Of a stretch of DNA of 64,000 bases, positions 1 through 12,200 are shown in pieces. This DNA comes from Lingula anatina. Its lineage: Eukaryota; Brachiopoda; Lingulata; Lingulida; Lingulidae. The stretch spans positions 249,684-313,683 of the forward strand of contig NW_019775521.1 of assembly GCF_001039355.2 (NCBI RefSeq). The letters are read 5' to 3'. Every line of letters begins with the position of its first letter. Within the stretch, counting starts at the first letter, position 1. Below the pieces are notes generated by a model that was not told the DNA's origin, searched no databases, and saw only the letters and a list, made by a program, of their open reading frames with translations. The translations under genes and the position numbers were made by a program.

Positions 1-1434
1 ATCGGTGCATGGCGGTGGTGGACATACCTTCCATTTTCAACCCAGGACCATGCAATCACGATCTTTCTCTACCCTAGGCACGCTTTGTCGTCTCCATGGA
101 GGCGCCATATTGTTTGGAACCAATAGCTTTAATCTCAAACCTTATCAACACTAAACGCCTTTTAAAATACCCAATTTATATTGTATATCTGGTATTTTAA
201 TAAATACCCGAACCTTTGTGTATTTTCTGAGAATAAATGCACATTTTCACCTTAAATTTATATATTCTAGGCATTAAAATAAATATTTGAAAATATCTAA
301 AATTATGTTCCTCGAGTTCGAGAGTAAACGATATTTCCCGAGAGTTCACGATATTGACCTATTTAGTGGGGGTCTTCTTCCTTGTTACTTTTGCGGCTCT
401 TGACAGGTTAGTTACTCTTTAAAATCATATAGCACTACGGTTTTCAAAGATTTTTTAAAATATTTTTCTGCATATTTTCCTTTTTTGATACTGTAAGGCT
501 TGTGCAAATGTCTTTAAAATAACATATTATGGTTTATACTAAACTAAAAATGCGTTAATGACAAGTTGAAAAATAATTGCACAGTCACCAAGGGCGCAGT
601 AACCAATATTTACCCGAGTTCCATAGAATATTGGATACCGACTTCTGTTATCATTTTTTTCCCCGCTGTTTTTAGTTACCAGTCGCTCATGGACGTTCTG
701 ATGATATGACATGGGCAATGTTACATCTAATCTTGTTCCAATTTATCAAAATTAATCAAGCGCCATGTTATGTTATGTTATGTTATGAAATGAATTACTC
801 TGTTTAAAAATAGCCTATTGGGCTATATACCCACTCATTTCTAGTGAAAAGTCGGATAAATATATGTTATTGAAATGCATCAATTTTTTTTACATGCCAT
901 CATTCATTGTCCTTAATTTTTGACCGAGTAAAGTGGATTAATTTTGGCAAAGTTACAAAATCTCCTGTATGCTATTAAATGTGTACATAACATTATCATT
1001 GATGTTACACACACCTTGTGATTGAACTATTTCTTATCTTGTTTGCACAATGATTGAACCATGTGGATTGAATGGGGTGGTGATTGAGCCATGCCATACA
1101 GTGATTGGAATTTATACAAGTAGTCAATGAATAGATTTTTTTAAAAATTTTAATAGTTAATATTTTAATTTTAATTGGCAAATTGACTGAAGTCTAGGGA
1201 GGAAGAATTTTCATTATTTATTTTTTGACCAATCTTAGTGTAAATTAATGTTGATTACAATAATGCTGAAATTATATTATGAACTCTTGGAACTTACTAG
1301 TACTAGTTTCGAACTTTCAGAATATGAATTAAGTACACTGTACATGTAAACTACATGTACCGGTACATAAAATTAGCCTGGAAAGGGTTTGAACCATTTC
1401 TTTCTTGTTTAACTTTATAAATGTGTTTTTCAGG
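1..1434 (+). other. 5' flank and probable non-coding first exon of rolling-stone-like gene 1
   Basis: No coding sequence is seen here. A donor-like junction (gacag|gttagt) at 406/407 and an acceptor (tttttcag) ending at 1433, one base before an ATG, suggest a 5' UTR exon ending at 406 joined to the coding exon at 1434. The start of the transcript cannot be placed from sequence alone. The rest is AT-rich. Confidence 0.4.
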
Positions 1435-1627
1435 ATGTCCATCCGCCAAGAGCTGAGGTGTGCCAATTTTGGCTTAAATTATTTCAGGGAGGATGTGTTC
1501 TACTTACCACAGGTAAGGAAAACTGATACTGTCTAGATCTGAAAAAATACCTACAGATGGTTAGGCTAACTCAGACATTAAAATTCAGTCAAATGTTGAA
1601 CCATGTACTGATTTGACTTAAGAAGAA

Positions 1628-1663
<36 letters not shown>

Positions 1664-3863
1664 TATTATTTATTTATTTTTTTTTTATTTTAACTTTTGC
1701 AATATTAACCCTTGATTTGGTTCAACAGTTTGATTTGGTTGAAATTGTGCATAGTTTTGTAAAAAAGAACTTTAACCTAGAAGGACCTCTAGAAGTCTAG
1801 AAGTTTCATATTAGCTTATACAGGCATAGATTAGAAAATGTTAAAAGAAATATTAAAAGGAACCAATACCGTTTAAGGGGCGAATTGGCAGAGATACATA
1901 TTTGCTAGTTTGCATTCGTATTAAATGAATAGCATAAAACCACATTGTCCATTTTGAGTTGAGAAAAAATATTATATGTTGGCAGGATCTTTAGTGTTTC
2001 AGNTTTTTTTTTTATTATTATTATTTTTTTTTTTTTGATTTTAACTTTTGCAATATTAACCCTTGATTTGGTTCAACAGTTTGATTTGGTTGAAATTGTG
2101 CATAGTTTTGTAAAAAAGAACTTTAACCTAGAAAGAGAGGGTCTAGAAGTTTCATATTAGCTTATACAGGCATAGATTAGAAAATGTTAAAAGAAATATT
2201 AAAAGGAACCAATACCGTTTAAGGGGCGAATTGGCAGAGATACATAGTTGCTAGTTTGCATTCGTTTTAAATGAATAGCATAAAACCACATTGTCCATTT
2301 TGAGTTGAGAAAAAATATTATATGTTGGCAGGATCTTTAGTGTTTCAAAAGTCTGCTTTTCATGTTTATTTATTATTATTATTTATTATTTTGTGATTGA
2401 TGGTTGAGGGGTTGCATGCTGTGTTTTTTAAACTGCAAATATCTTTATATTTGTTAATCCCATCTGCTACCTGGGTTTATGGTGAATGGGTGAATTTTCA
2501 TGTAAATGTGAAAAAAGAAAACTTTGTAACTTTTTAACCAGTTATTTGTGTTATCATCCCTTTGTTGTGCATCACCCAGCCGGTGGTTCAAACCCAGGAG
2601 GGAGTTGCACCTCTCTGGCCCTCTACTGGTAGTTTATTCAAATTCTATCAGTAGGGCATTGTAGTCACATTCAAAATTGAAAACAAATGTCTTAAGGTAG
2701 TCCTCTCATATTAGCTTTTTTTGCGATCTGCGCAGGTTTCGCGCATGAGTAGATTTTTGAGATAGCGGCGAATTATGAAAATANTTCGAAAACGAGCGTG
2801 GTGACCCCCAATTTTTTTTTCATATTTTTTACTCATATGGTAAGAAGATTTTGTCTTACAATTTTAATCAAAATCGCTAGGGCAGAAATATGAAATCTGA
2901 AATATGAGAGAGCGTCCTTAAACCATGAATTAAAACAATTGCTTGCTTTTGAACTTGGGCTGGACGATGCGTTCTGTTCTTTTCCAGTGGAACTGGCCTC
3001 CCATGGTCTTCATAATCTATAGAGTGGTGATGGCTCTTTATTGCATGGTCTGGGTCATATATGCTGCATCCATTTCTCCTACAGCTAACCTAAAAGAGCC
3101 GTGGTGGGCCTGGTTGACTAACTGGTCGTATATTGTATTAACATGCCACATGGTGCTTGCTGCGGCCATCTCCCTGTGGCATACACCTAAACGTTGCAGC
3201 AGGAATAACATTGGGATTGAAGCAGGTGGGGGTAATTCAAAGGACACGGCCCAGCAGGACCATACTTACTACACCAATCCTGCTGTTAGCGCAGATGCCG
3301 CCATAGATACCACGACAGATACCACCACAAGTGCCTCCCTTGGTCATGGCGCCTCCAGCGGTACCAACCTGGTGGACACGGAAAATGGGGCCAAAGAGAC
3401 GTCAGCGTCGATTCGCTGGTACATGAAACTGGATTGGTTGCTGTGGACTGTTGCGAGTGTTTGCGCCATTATCGTCAGCTTGGTGATCATGGTGTTCGCC
3501 TACCCAGTCCTGAAGGGCATTCCGACACCGGTGGACTTCCAAGTTCATGTGGCCAACACCATACTCGTTCTGATCGATACCATTGTCGCAGGATATCCAG
3601 TGCGCATACTGCACGTTGTCTACGTGCACGCGTATGGGTGCGTGTATGTGGTGTTTAGTGTAATATACTGGGCTGTTGATCACACTAATGTGATGTATCC
3701 TGTGTTATTGGATTGGAATGGTCCAGGGTATACCTTCATATCTCTAGGGGTTGTGTTTCTTATTGTTATGCCTTTGTTGCAGTTGATATATTACGGCATT
3801 TTCAGATTGAAATTGTATTGTTTGAAAAGATCACCTGCTCCAAGTGGTGAAGTTCCACTTTAA
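1435..3863 (+). CDS. Rolling-stone-like multipass membrane protein (gene 1)
   Basis: Coding exons 1435-1512 and 2988-3863 join in phase 0 (donor CAG|gtaagg, acceptor tttccag|TGG) and give 317 aa. The start ATG lies directly after a splice acceptor. The short first exon encodes 26 residues (LRCANFGL motif), as is usual at the N-terminus of this family. About six hydrophobic segments are visible, near residues 32-53, 73-90, 175-199, 212-230, 233-254 and 275-297. A low-complexity Thr/Ser/Ala-rich loop (about 100-165) lies between the second and third. Conserved family-like pieces are WLTNWSY, YPVRILH and the DWNGPG region. The family is named for Drosophila rolling stone, a membrane protein linked to myoblast fusion; the role in this animal is inferred only from that. 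The same architecture recurs at 6486-7358, so this is one of a tandem pair. Confidence 0.8.
1629..1672. repeat. (ATT)n microsatellite
   Basis: A run of ATT/TTA triplets lies inside the intron of rolling-stone-like gene 1 and is followed by a T-rich tract. Confidence 0.9.
1688..2347. repeat. Tandem near-identical duplication in intron, split by an N
   Basis: Two copies of about 310 bp (about 1688-2002 and 2039-2347) are nearly identical, starting at the tttaacttttgcaatatt motif and ending at gatctttagtgtttca. They differ at a few positions, including a short variable stretch after tttaacctagaa. A single N at 2003 separates them. This pattern fits two haplotype copies joined in assembly at least as well as a real duplication. 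Confidence 0.8.
2696..2917. mobile_element. MITE-like element flanked by TTAA
   Basis: Imperfect terminal inverted repeats are present: the left end reads ggtagtcctctcatatt and the right end is its reverse complement with a few differences (aatatgagagagcgtcc). TTAA stands directly outside both ends (2692-2695 and 2918-2921), as in elements moved by piggyBac or Kolobok-type transposases. It is 222 bp long and has no coding capacity. It sits in the intron of gene 1, ending about 70 bp before the second coding exon, and contains an unresolved N at 2784. Confidence 0.6.
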
Positions 3864-6485
3864 GAAGAAGAATTTTGATGTGTCCAAATTTAAAAATAGA
3901 AACTGGAGTTAACATCTCAGCCATACTGGAAGTTATCACACCGAGTAAGATCGTGGTATATATAATACCAATATTTATATTTTGGACATATCTCTATATG
4001 CAGTATATCAGGGTCGTCACAAGACAATTTAATTTTTTTTTTTTTTTTTTTTTTTGAGTTTGAAAAGTTAAGTATTAATAATTCATGGGAACAAATATAG
4101 CTAGTAAACATTGAATACTAGGGTAAGTTTCTACTCATGAAGTATTTAATTCTAATTTATTAGTTTTTATTATATTATGTTAATTAGATTTTGAGACCAG
4201 AACAAAGAATTGTTTAAATATTTATTTGATGCAAAAAGGATCAAAATTTGAAAGTTTTTTTTATTACTGTTTTTACTTAAATCCACATGTTAAGAGTAAT
4301 TTAACATTATAGCTATTGTTAAATGTAATTTGTCTTTGGACCATTTTTGGAAATAATTTTGAACTTTTTTTTTGTTCTATGTGAAAGTGCTTCAATTGGT
4401 GATCATGAGCAGGTGTAGAAAACGTGGTATTGTCATCAAAACGAAAAACAGATGAACAAATTTATCTCTGAATTTACTTTTCAAATTTTCCCCAGCAGAT
4501 ACATGGGATCAATTTTTTCTAAAAATTTACTTTTCACATTTTCTCTACCAAAGTAGAGATCTTTACAACTGAAGCTCTCATGAAATATTATTATATAAAA
4601 ATACAATTGATGTTATTGCAGAAAAAATCAAAATAAAAGTGCCATGCAGTGTGTCGTAGGATTGAAATGCTTGTAATTATAGTAGAGGGGGTAAAGAAAG
4701 ATGTAACAGAGGGAGCTCCACTTGGTCTCACCTCAATCTGATGCAACTTATATGCAATATGTGTAATCCAAGAAACATTTATTAATTAACCACGCCCAAC
4801 TTCTTTTTCTTTCTTTTTTATTTTTTTCTGGTTTATATACAAGTTAATTGAAGTTATTCTGAATATTTTAATATTTTTCTTGTGCAAAATATCGTTTTAC
4901 ATTCTTATGTACATTTAGTGATCAAATAACACTTGTAGTGCCAAATGTTAACATTTCATGTGTGATTTATAAAGATCAAAGATATATTTTACCTTTCTTT
5001 TTAATTTTATTGCCACAGCTATGCCATTTTTACATGCATGTGTATTTCACACTGAGTAGTATACTTTTTTACTCTTCTGTGAAAGTGTAGCGAACAAATA
5101 CAAAAATGTGGTTAACATTTGTTTTTCCTTTCTTGTTTTTTTGCTTCAAAAGTTCTTATACAAAATGTGATATTTTTATACTGTTGTAAAAATTTAATTA
5201 ACAAATTCCACAAGGGCCTTATCACTTTATATATTATAGTATATATTTATAGTTAAAATATCATATACTAGTAGTTTTTATACTACCATAAAAGATTATT
5301 TGACTAATACCTTTTTATATTTATTTGTTAAACTTGTGAAAATTCATCAATCAAGTGCCATATTAATGTTCTAGAAGTTTTGTATGTATAGCTTAGAAAC
5401 TGTCAAATATTGTTTACTACACTGCCGTGATAAATGAACACATAACACATACCTGTAAATGCCTTATAATATTTATATAGTTTAAGAAATGTTGTGTTTT
5501 GAAATTGCTGTAAAGGTTGAACAAATGCCACATAAATGAACATTTTTTTATTTATATAAGAGTGAAATGTATAAATGACCAATACTATTTAGGTAATACA
5601 GCATGACTTTGCATGTTCTATGGTATGAATCTGAATTATTTGTTTTAAAATTGACATATTGAAATATTACAACAATATTAAGACAGGGTCTTCCACACAA
5701 AGCTGTATGCTTTATACTGAACAAAGACAAGAGTATCAGTTATGTATCCACGCCTTTGCCACAGTGTGACAAACCTTTATAGACCAGGAAAGTAATAATT
5801 GTGAAATCTTAATTTAATTTTATGTTGCACTAAGTTGCATAAAGTATTATAAATCTGCAATAGTGAAGGGAGTATTTTGATATAGACATTTGTATTTTAA
5901 AGATGGATCAGTTAATCATTAGTTGTTATACAGGATTTTTGAAAAATTAATTTTTGTATATTTTCTATTATTCATATTAATTTGTCTGAAAGTATTCTGT
6001 TCTTGTTATAGAACATGTCAGTTTTCAATGCTTTTTAATGCTTAATCCCTCAAACGCGAGAAAATGAGTTTGTTAAATAAAAATGCTCTAATTGCATATG
6101 CTGTGTATGTTGTATGTACTGTACCACATGAAACAAAATCGGGGGGTGGGGGGGGGGGGGTACAGTTTAGAAGAGGAGAAAGTCGAGTTATTTTACCTGC
6201 TAATTACAACGACCAACCAAAAATAAGCGAAAGCAATTTTTCAACCTGTCTACAAGATATCGTACGTGGATAAGTCTGGCATAGCTGTTCGTGTTCACAT
6301 TTCAGTCACTCGTTGAAGCCAGCTCACCAAATCGCAATGGTTTTTCATCTACATATTCAGGTTCACTTTTTATTGCAATTTTTCTTCTCCAAGCGATTTC
6401 CTATTCTGGATTTCCCTAGGTTGCAAACAACCGGACATTCCAAACAAGATTATACAACACGCTTCATTTTTTTTCTTCGTTTCAG
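3864..6485. other. 3' UTR of gene 1 and spacer between the two rolling-stone-like genes
   Basis: No gene is supported here. The stretch is AT-rich, with a T run near 4032-4055 and a G run near 6142-6160. I searched it for an exon like 1435-1512 that could start the second gene and found none. A weak candidate is the ATG at 6338, followed by eight codons and CAG|gttcac, but its product has no family resemblance. Confidence 0.5.
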
Positions 6486-7358
6486 TGGAGATGGCCACCT
6501 TTATTGTACGTCCTTTATCGCATGGCGGTGGCGATTTACGTGATCTACTGGCAAATGTACACGGCGGCCCACCAACCCTTGGTTCACCTCCCTTACCCAT
6601 TCCCAACATGGCTGACGAACTGGTCCTACTTCCTGCTTTCCTGCCACGTGCTCCTGGCGGCTTTGATTTGCGTGATTCACAACATTGAAAACTACCGACA
6701 GTGCTGTTCCAGGCAGCGGCGAGTCCCCGTGACACGGCAAGAAGAAGAGGCGCTGCTTTCAGGTGAGGAATCCGTGGCTTCTGGGGACGAGGGCGGTAGC
6801 AAGGGACGCCTTGGTTGGCGCGAACCAAGACGAGAGTCTGAATCGTCGGGATATAGCTCCGTAACTGGGATACGGGCCATTTCTATTCCATGGTACATAA
6901 AGCTGCATTGGTTGATTTTCACAGCTATAAGCAATTTCGCCATCATCGTAAGTGTGGTGTACTTTAGCTTTCTGTATCCACAGTTGGCAAAAGAGAACAA
7001 TTTATCGTTTCCACAGATGGAGGATTTTCAGCTTCACGGGGTCAATTCCATTGTGATAATTCTCGACTTAATTATTGCGGCCTACCCTGTGCGATTGGTG
7101 CATTTCGTCTATGCTGAAATCTACGGACTTCTCTATGTGATATTCAGCGCCATCTATTGGGCCTTTGACCACAGCCGGGTGCTATACCCTGGGGTATTGG
7201 ACTGGAATAAACCAGGGTCCACTATGATTATGATATTGGTATTAGGATTGGTTGTTGTACCGTTGTTGCACACGATCTTCTACGGCATCCACAGGTTAAA
7301 GCTGAAAATTTGCCAGCAAGCTGCAATGCCGCCCAGTGACCCCGAAGCGATATTCTAA
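6486..7358 (+). CDS. Rolling-stone-like multipass membrane protein (gene 2), 3' coding exon
   Basis: An acceptor (cgtttcag) is followed by TGG in phase 0, exactly as in the second coding exon of gene 1, and the exon runs 290 codons to a stop. About six hydrophobic segments alternate with the same conserved landmarks (PTWLTNWSY, YPVRLVHFVY, the DWNKPGS region, and FYGIHRLKL near the end). The loop between the second and third segments is unlike that of gene 1: it has a Cys-Arg stretch followed by an acidic and Ser-rich part. The N-terminal exon was not found. Either a diverged first exon lies upstream, or this exon is spliced to the exon at 1434-1512 as an alternative last exon. Plasma-membrane location is inferred from the hydrophobic pattern. 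Confidence 0.75.
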   Translation, partial: WRWPPLLYVLYRMAVAIYVIYWQMYTAAHQPLVHLPYPFPTWLTNWSYFLLSCHVLLAALICVIHNIENYRQCCSRQRRVPVTRQEEEALLSGEESVASGDEGGSKGRLGWREPRRESESSGYSSVTGIRAISIPWYIKLHWLIFTAISNFAIIVSVVYFSFLYPQLAKENNLSFPQMEDFQLHGVNSIVIILDLIIAAYPVRLVHFVYAEIYGLLYVIFSAIYWAFDHSRVLYPGVLDWNKPGSTMIMILVLGLVVVPLLHTIFYGIHRLKLKICQQAAMPPSDPEAIF

Positions 7359-9297
7359 GCCTTCCCATGAAATGGAAACAGTTTTTTTCCCGCGGGGACA
7401 AAGATTTTATTGAATACGATGAGCAATATCCAATGCAGGTACCTGTGAACAAACAAATGATTGTCACATTTCTATATGTTATCCTAGTATCTGAATGGCG
7501 ATACTCGACATTATGTGAAAACGTGTTATATGATACTATTCCTTCAACTTACATACGTCTTACAGCGGGTAAGGCTATGTTTAAGTACATGGGCACATCC
7601 ATACACAAGCGCACGCACCAGAAAAAGAGAAATTTTGCAAGGTAGCGTACCTGTTGCGTCGAAAGAGCGTCATGTTTGTAACTATGCATAATGTTTGAGA
7701 GCAATACTCGTTAAATCCTTCCATGTAATATGAAACCGTCTCTGCAACAGTTTTCATCGAATGAACTAGTTTAACTCGTAACAAATCTTTTTTCCTTAGT
7801 AATGTGACAGAAAGTATTGAAATTATATCAGCAAGAACTGTTATTGTTTAAACATTATTAAGATTACCCTCCCAGACTATTATATTGATTAAACTACTGG
7901 TACATAATGAGTTGACAATGATGTTAGTGCTGCAATCCGGAAAATTGCACCTTTATGTATGCTGATAGTTCAAAAGCCGTTTGTCCATTGTGAATGGACG
8001 TTTACCTATTTGCTGCAGATATTTTAAAAATTTCATAACTTTGTTAGGAAAGCATATAGAGTGTACATTAGCAGCTTTCTCTTGGAAGCATTGATCATGA
8101 TCATGTAGCAATACGTTTTTATAAAATATTAAATTGTTATGTTTTGATACTTTGATTACATTTAAAATGGATCGACTTTGATATTCTATTTCAATTTAAA
8201 CATATACGTCTCTTTTTTGAGTGTATATTTCGATATATTTATTGATTACACGCAAAGGAGGACGGGTTTTAAACTTCTACTCTATTTACTAAGTTATGCG
8301 AAGATGAACAATCAATATTAAATGTGAAAGTGACCACGTTATCCTATTGTTGATAATGCTAGACTTTTAAAAACTTACACGTCCAATAGACATACTTTTT
8401 ATAAGTTATTTTTGAATGTTATTGGGTGAAATAAAAGAGGTGATTTGGGGAGCAGTCTGATGGTTTCTTTTAATCGAGACCAACTTACTCAAGAATACAA
8501 CGAATTGAAGATGCGCATACATTCCTGTAAAACATCTCGAAAAATGCTGCAGTATGGCAGTTAATACGAAAATGTATGAATAAATTTATTATCATTATTA
8601 TTGTTGTTGTTACCATTATTATTTTCCTGATTTCTCCTCCTTTCCTGCTTGTATAGATGTGAAAAAAATAGTCATAAAGGACCTTGTCAATTTTTAGCTT
8701 ATTAGTTTTTATCCTTTTTACTGTTCAAGGGAAGGAATAACTTGTTAAGTACCTGGCAACGTTCACGAAAGACGCGTTCATTACTTCAATCAGGTCAAAA
8801 GGAAATAGTTTTAATAAATATAATATTTTAATTAATAGTGTCGATAAAAGTTTTATTTCTGCTTATATAAAGAACACGTATAAACTGCGTATTTTTTATC
8901 ATTGCAACATCCCGGCCATATAAATACAAAAATGCTAAAAAATAAAATAGATATAATTCTTTTATATATTCTTGCAGATATAATGTCATCGAAATAAACT
9001 TGGCTGCAAAATAATTTACTTGTAGAAAAATATTGGAAGTCCAAAACAGAAAGATGTCAAGTTCATGTTTTTCTGTCCTTGTGAATTATGGTAAATTGCT
9101 GTGTATGCCTTTAGAAGTGTATGTCCACGTTTTTCATAGTATTAAATGCTTGTTTTTTTATTCAGCTCTATTTGTCCGTAGCACTGAGTAATTATTTAAG
9201 TCTTGTGCCTTGTGAAGTGTAAAAAGTAGATTTAATATTCGCGGTTTGTCCAGTCCGAAAATGTTTGTATTATTATTTTACGTGCGGTAGAGAAATG
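7359..9297. other. Convergent intergenic region (3' ends of rolling-stone-like gene 2 and the Kelch gene)
   Basis: No gene is supported. The region holds the 3' UTRs of two convergent genes and AT-rich DNA with short ATT/GTT repeats near 8588-8625. The short ORFs it contains show no splice context or recognisable motif. Confidence 0.5.
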
Positions 9298-12200
9298 TTA
9301 CTTGACTGGCGGCAGCACGACGCATGCGCATCCTACTACCGGGGAGGGCATGTCCTCTCCACGTGACCAGATCCCTGTCATGGTGTCAAAACACTCCACG
9401 GAAGACAAGGCCGAGCCTTCCAAGGTACTGATGCCACCCATCACGTATAGGCAGGAACCTGTAAAATAGGGGGGAAATTAAAAATAGTAATGAAAACGGG
9501 GACTTTTTATGAAAATATCGACACTTATGCACTACCCACTGACGTACTGACATTGCCACCTTTGTTTGCCGTTGCAATTTTATGACATAAAAAGAATGCA
9601 TTGGAATGATAAATTAGTTAATAAATCTTGTGACAAAATAAGGCGTGCCATACATCAGAACCGCTTAAGCTAAATGTAATTAAGCGAGAAACCCCTCGTA
9701 AATGGGTCGATCCTCTTAGATTGGTCTAGTTATGGGAATGGGGCCTGAAGGACACTCACCCAGAGCTGCGCTGCCAGCATTGTGCCTTGGTGAAGTCATC
9801 TCCGTCCTGGCTGTCCATTGGTCCCTCTTCTCGTGGTACTCCAGTATGGACCCCACGCTGCTGTATGTGCAGTCGCCATTAGCGTACGACGACACAGCGC
9901 CGCCGCTCAGGTAAAGTTTCCCGCCACATTCTGACAGGTTGGCATGGCAACGTGGCTCGGGTATTGGGTTTCGGCTGGACCATCTGAAGTCAAAAGCGTA
10001 TTAACAATAACAGTGGAACTGTCTCTATGTTATAGTTAAAAGTAACAAGTGTATGATAAATTCTGAATAGCTTAAAAATTATTTGGATAATGTGCATGCA
10101 CTTCCGAGATATGGGAAGTTGTGTCAAATTGTGGAAACATTTAGGCATGAGAGATATTCACTTTAAATGGTCTTGATTGTGAACTAAACTTAATCCAAAG
10201 AGGAGAACCCTTGAAATTGAAAAGAAAATGACATAAATATAGGAAGAAGCTGCTAGCCCTCCACCCTCACTCCCACCCCCACCCCCATTGCGGTCAGAGA
10301 ATATCTTTACGTCACCTGTTCGTGTGCGGATCATAGCACTCCACCAGGTTCAAGATGGGTTCCCCGGATGTGCTGGTCCCACTGTCGGCATAGCCACCAA
10401 CGATGTAAAGAAGCCCAGAGTGTGCGCACGCAGCAATGCCGATCCTTCCGGTGCTCAGTGGGGCGATGTACGACCACTGGTTGGTCACGTGGTTATATAC
10501 TTCAACTGAGGCAAGGACTCTGAAACACGAAATAAATGAAGCTGTTGAAAGTATAAAAGTTACCACCACAGACAAGCAGTTACGTTACGACCGGTATAAG
10601 TGTTCCCTGCGGGCCATGCCTCAGAACGTCTTTATGGCTTATACCAAAATTTAACCGGGAACTGTACCTGACATCTACCACAAATAAAAAATAATGATTA
10701 CATAAAAGACGCTTGTTGCACTTGTCAATTACAACACCACCAGTCTTATTTAACACAGATTACTTCAAAGTTACCAATGATATTGAGAAGTTCAGTNACC
10801 CGGGAACTGTACCTGACATCTTCCACGAATCAAAAATAATGATAACATAAAAGACGCTTGTTGCACTTGTCAATTACAACACCACCAGTCTTAATTAACA
10901 CAGATTACTTCAAAGTTACCAATGATATTGAGAAGTTCAGTAAGGCTACATGCACTCACATGTTGTTTAAACCCTCGCCGCCCACGGCGTAAACGAGGCC
11001 GGACACTACTGCCACCTTGTGGTGCATTCGGTTTTCATTCATGGACGTCACCTGGCTCCATTTGCGAGTCCTGGCGTTCACTTTGAACACAGTGGATTTG
11101 GGGACATAAATGCCGTGGCGACCATCTCGAGGATTGCAACCACCTAGGATGAGACAGAAACTTTTAAAAAGAGGAATACTTTGTGGAAAAATAAGCATCA
11201 TAATACATCATACCGTTATGTTTTGCATGATTGCATGTATGCAACATGGAGATAGATGAATTTTTTTTTTTGTTTTGCCAAAAGATGCTGCACGTTTTTA
11301 ATTTTTTACTCTGAAAACCAAACTATTCCAGATGATTTATCTGAATTTCTACACGCAAAATAAAATGACCCCCCCCCCCCCTGACATAGACATAGAGGCA
11401 TTTCAAATAAAATATGTCTGCTTACCTACGATGTAGATGACTCCGTTCACAATGGCGACGGCGTGGTTTGTTCGTGGCTCTGGGAGGGCGGCCCACAGCT
11501 TCCAGGTGTTCAGTAAGGGGTTGTAACGCAGAATACTCGTACCTTGAAAAAATCGCGTAAAACCTTTAGTATTATGTGTACTGTAATGAGAATTATCTGT
11601 GTCCTCATCAAATTTAAACAGACATTCGTATTGTTGTTTAAGATATTTGGTTGGTGTCTAGAATAATTTTATCTAAAAGAGACCTGTTTATCATCATAAG
11701 ATGTGCATATTATGACGCTTACTTGGCGCGATCCCATCCTCGTCTCCAGGCATGCTAGCAGTTGAAAAGCCTCCTATGGCTAATATAGTGAAGGTCGACT
11801 GACAGGCTGTCTCTGACGAGATTGCTCTGGACGGCAGGAAACGAGGGTCAGTGGACTCAGGGACTTGTGGTGGAAGGTCCACCATGCAGGTCCTTGGAGT
11901 GTGAGTGGGCAGTGGGAAGGTGGACTCTCTGCCAAGGTTGACGCAGGTGCGATACCTTGAAAATACCAAGAACATTTTTTTCTAAGAAAATAACGGCTAT
12001 TTTAGTATTTTACGCGTGTGAAAAATGCATTAGCGTTGACAATAGTTTCGACCGACAGTCATATTGAATTTTTGAGAATTTCATTTCTTTTTTTATAATC
12101 TCATAAATTCCTGTATTGACTGATATTGTATTCATGTCCGTACTGTGCTTAAAATAATACGCACTATTTTTAATCATAAAATATATTACATTTTTACATG

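Noticed and set aside
6064-6273. ORF with poly-Gly tract
   Set aside because: The tract is a G-run microsatellite and the flanks show no coding character.
6338-6361. Possible first coding exon for rolling-stone-like gene 2
   Set aside because: The donor (CAG|gttcac) is weak and the encoded residues lack the family N-terminal motif.
6370-6828. 152-codon minus-strand ORF
   Set aside because: It lies opposite the second rolling-stone-like exon and has shadow composition; the sense frame has family motifs and a splice acceptor.
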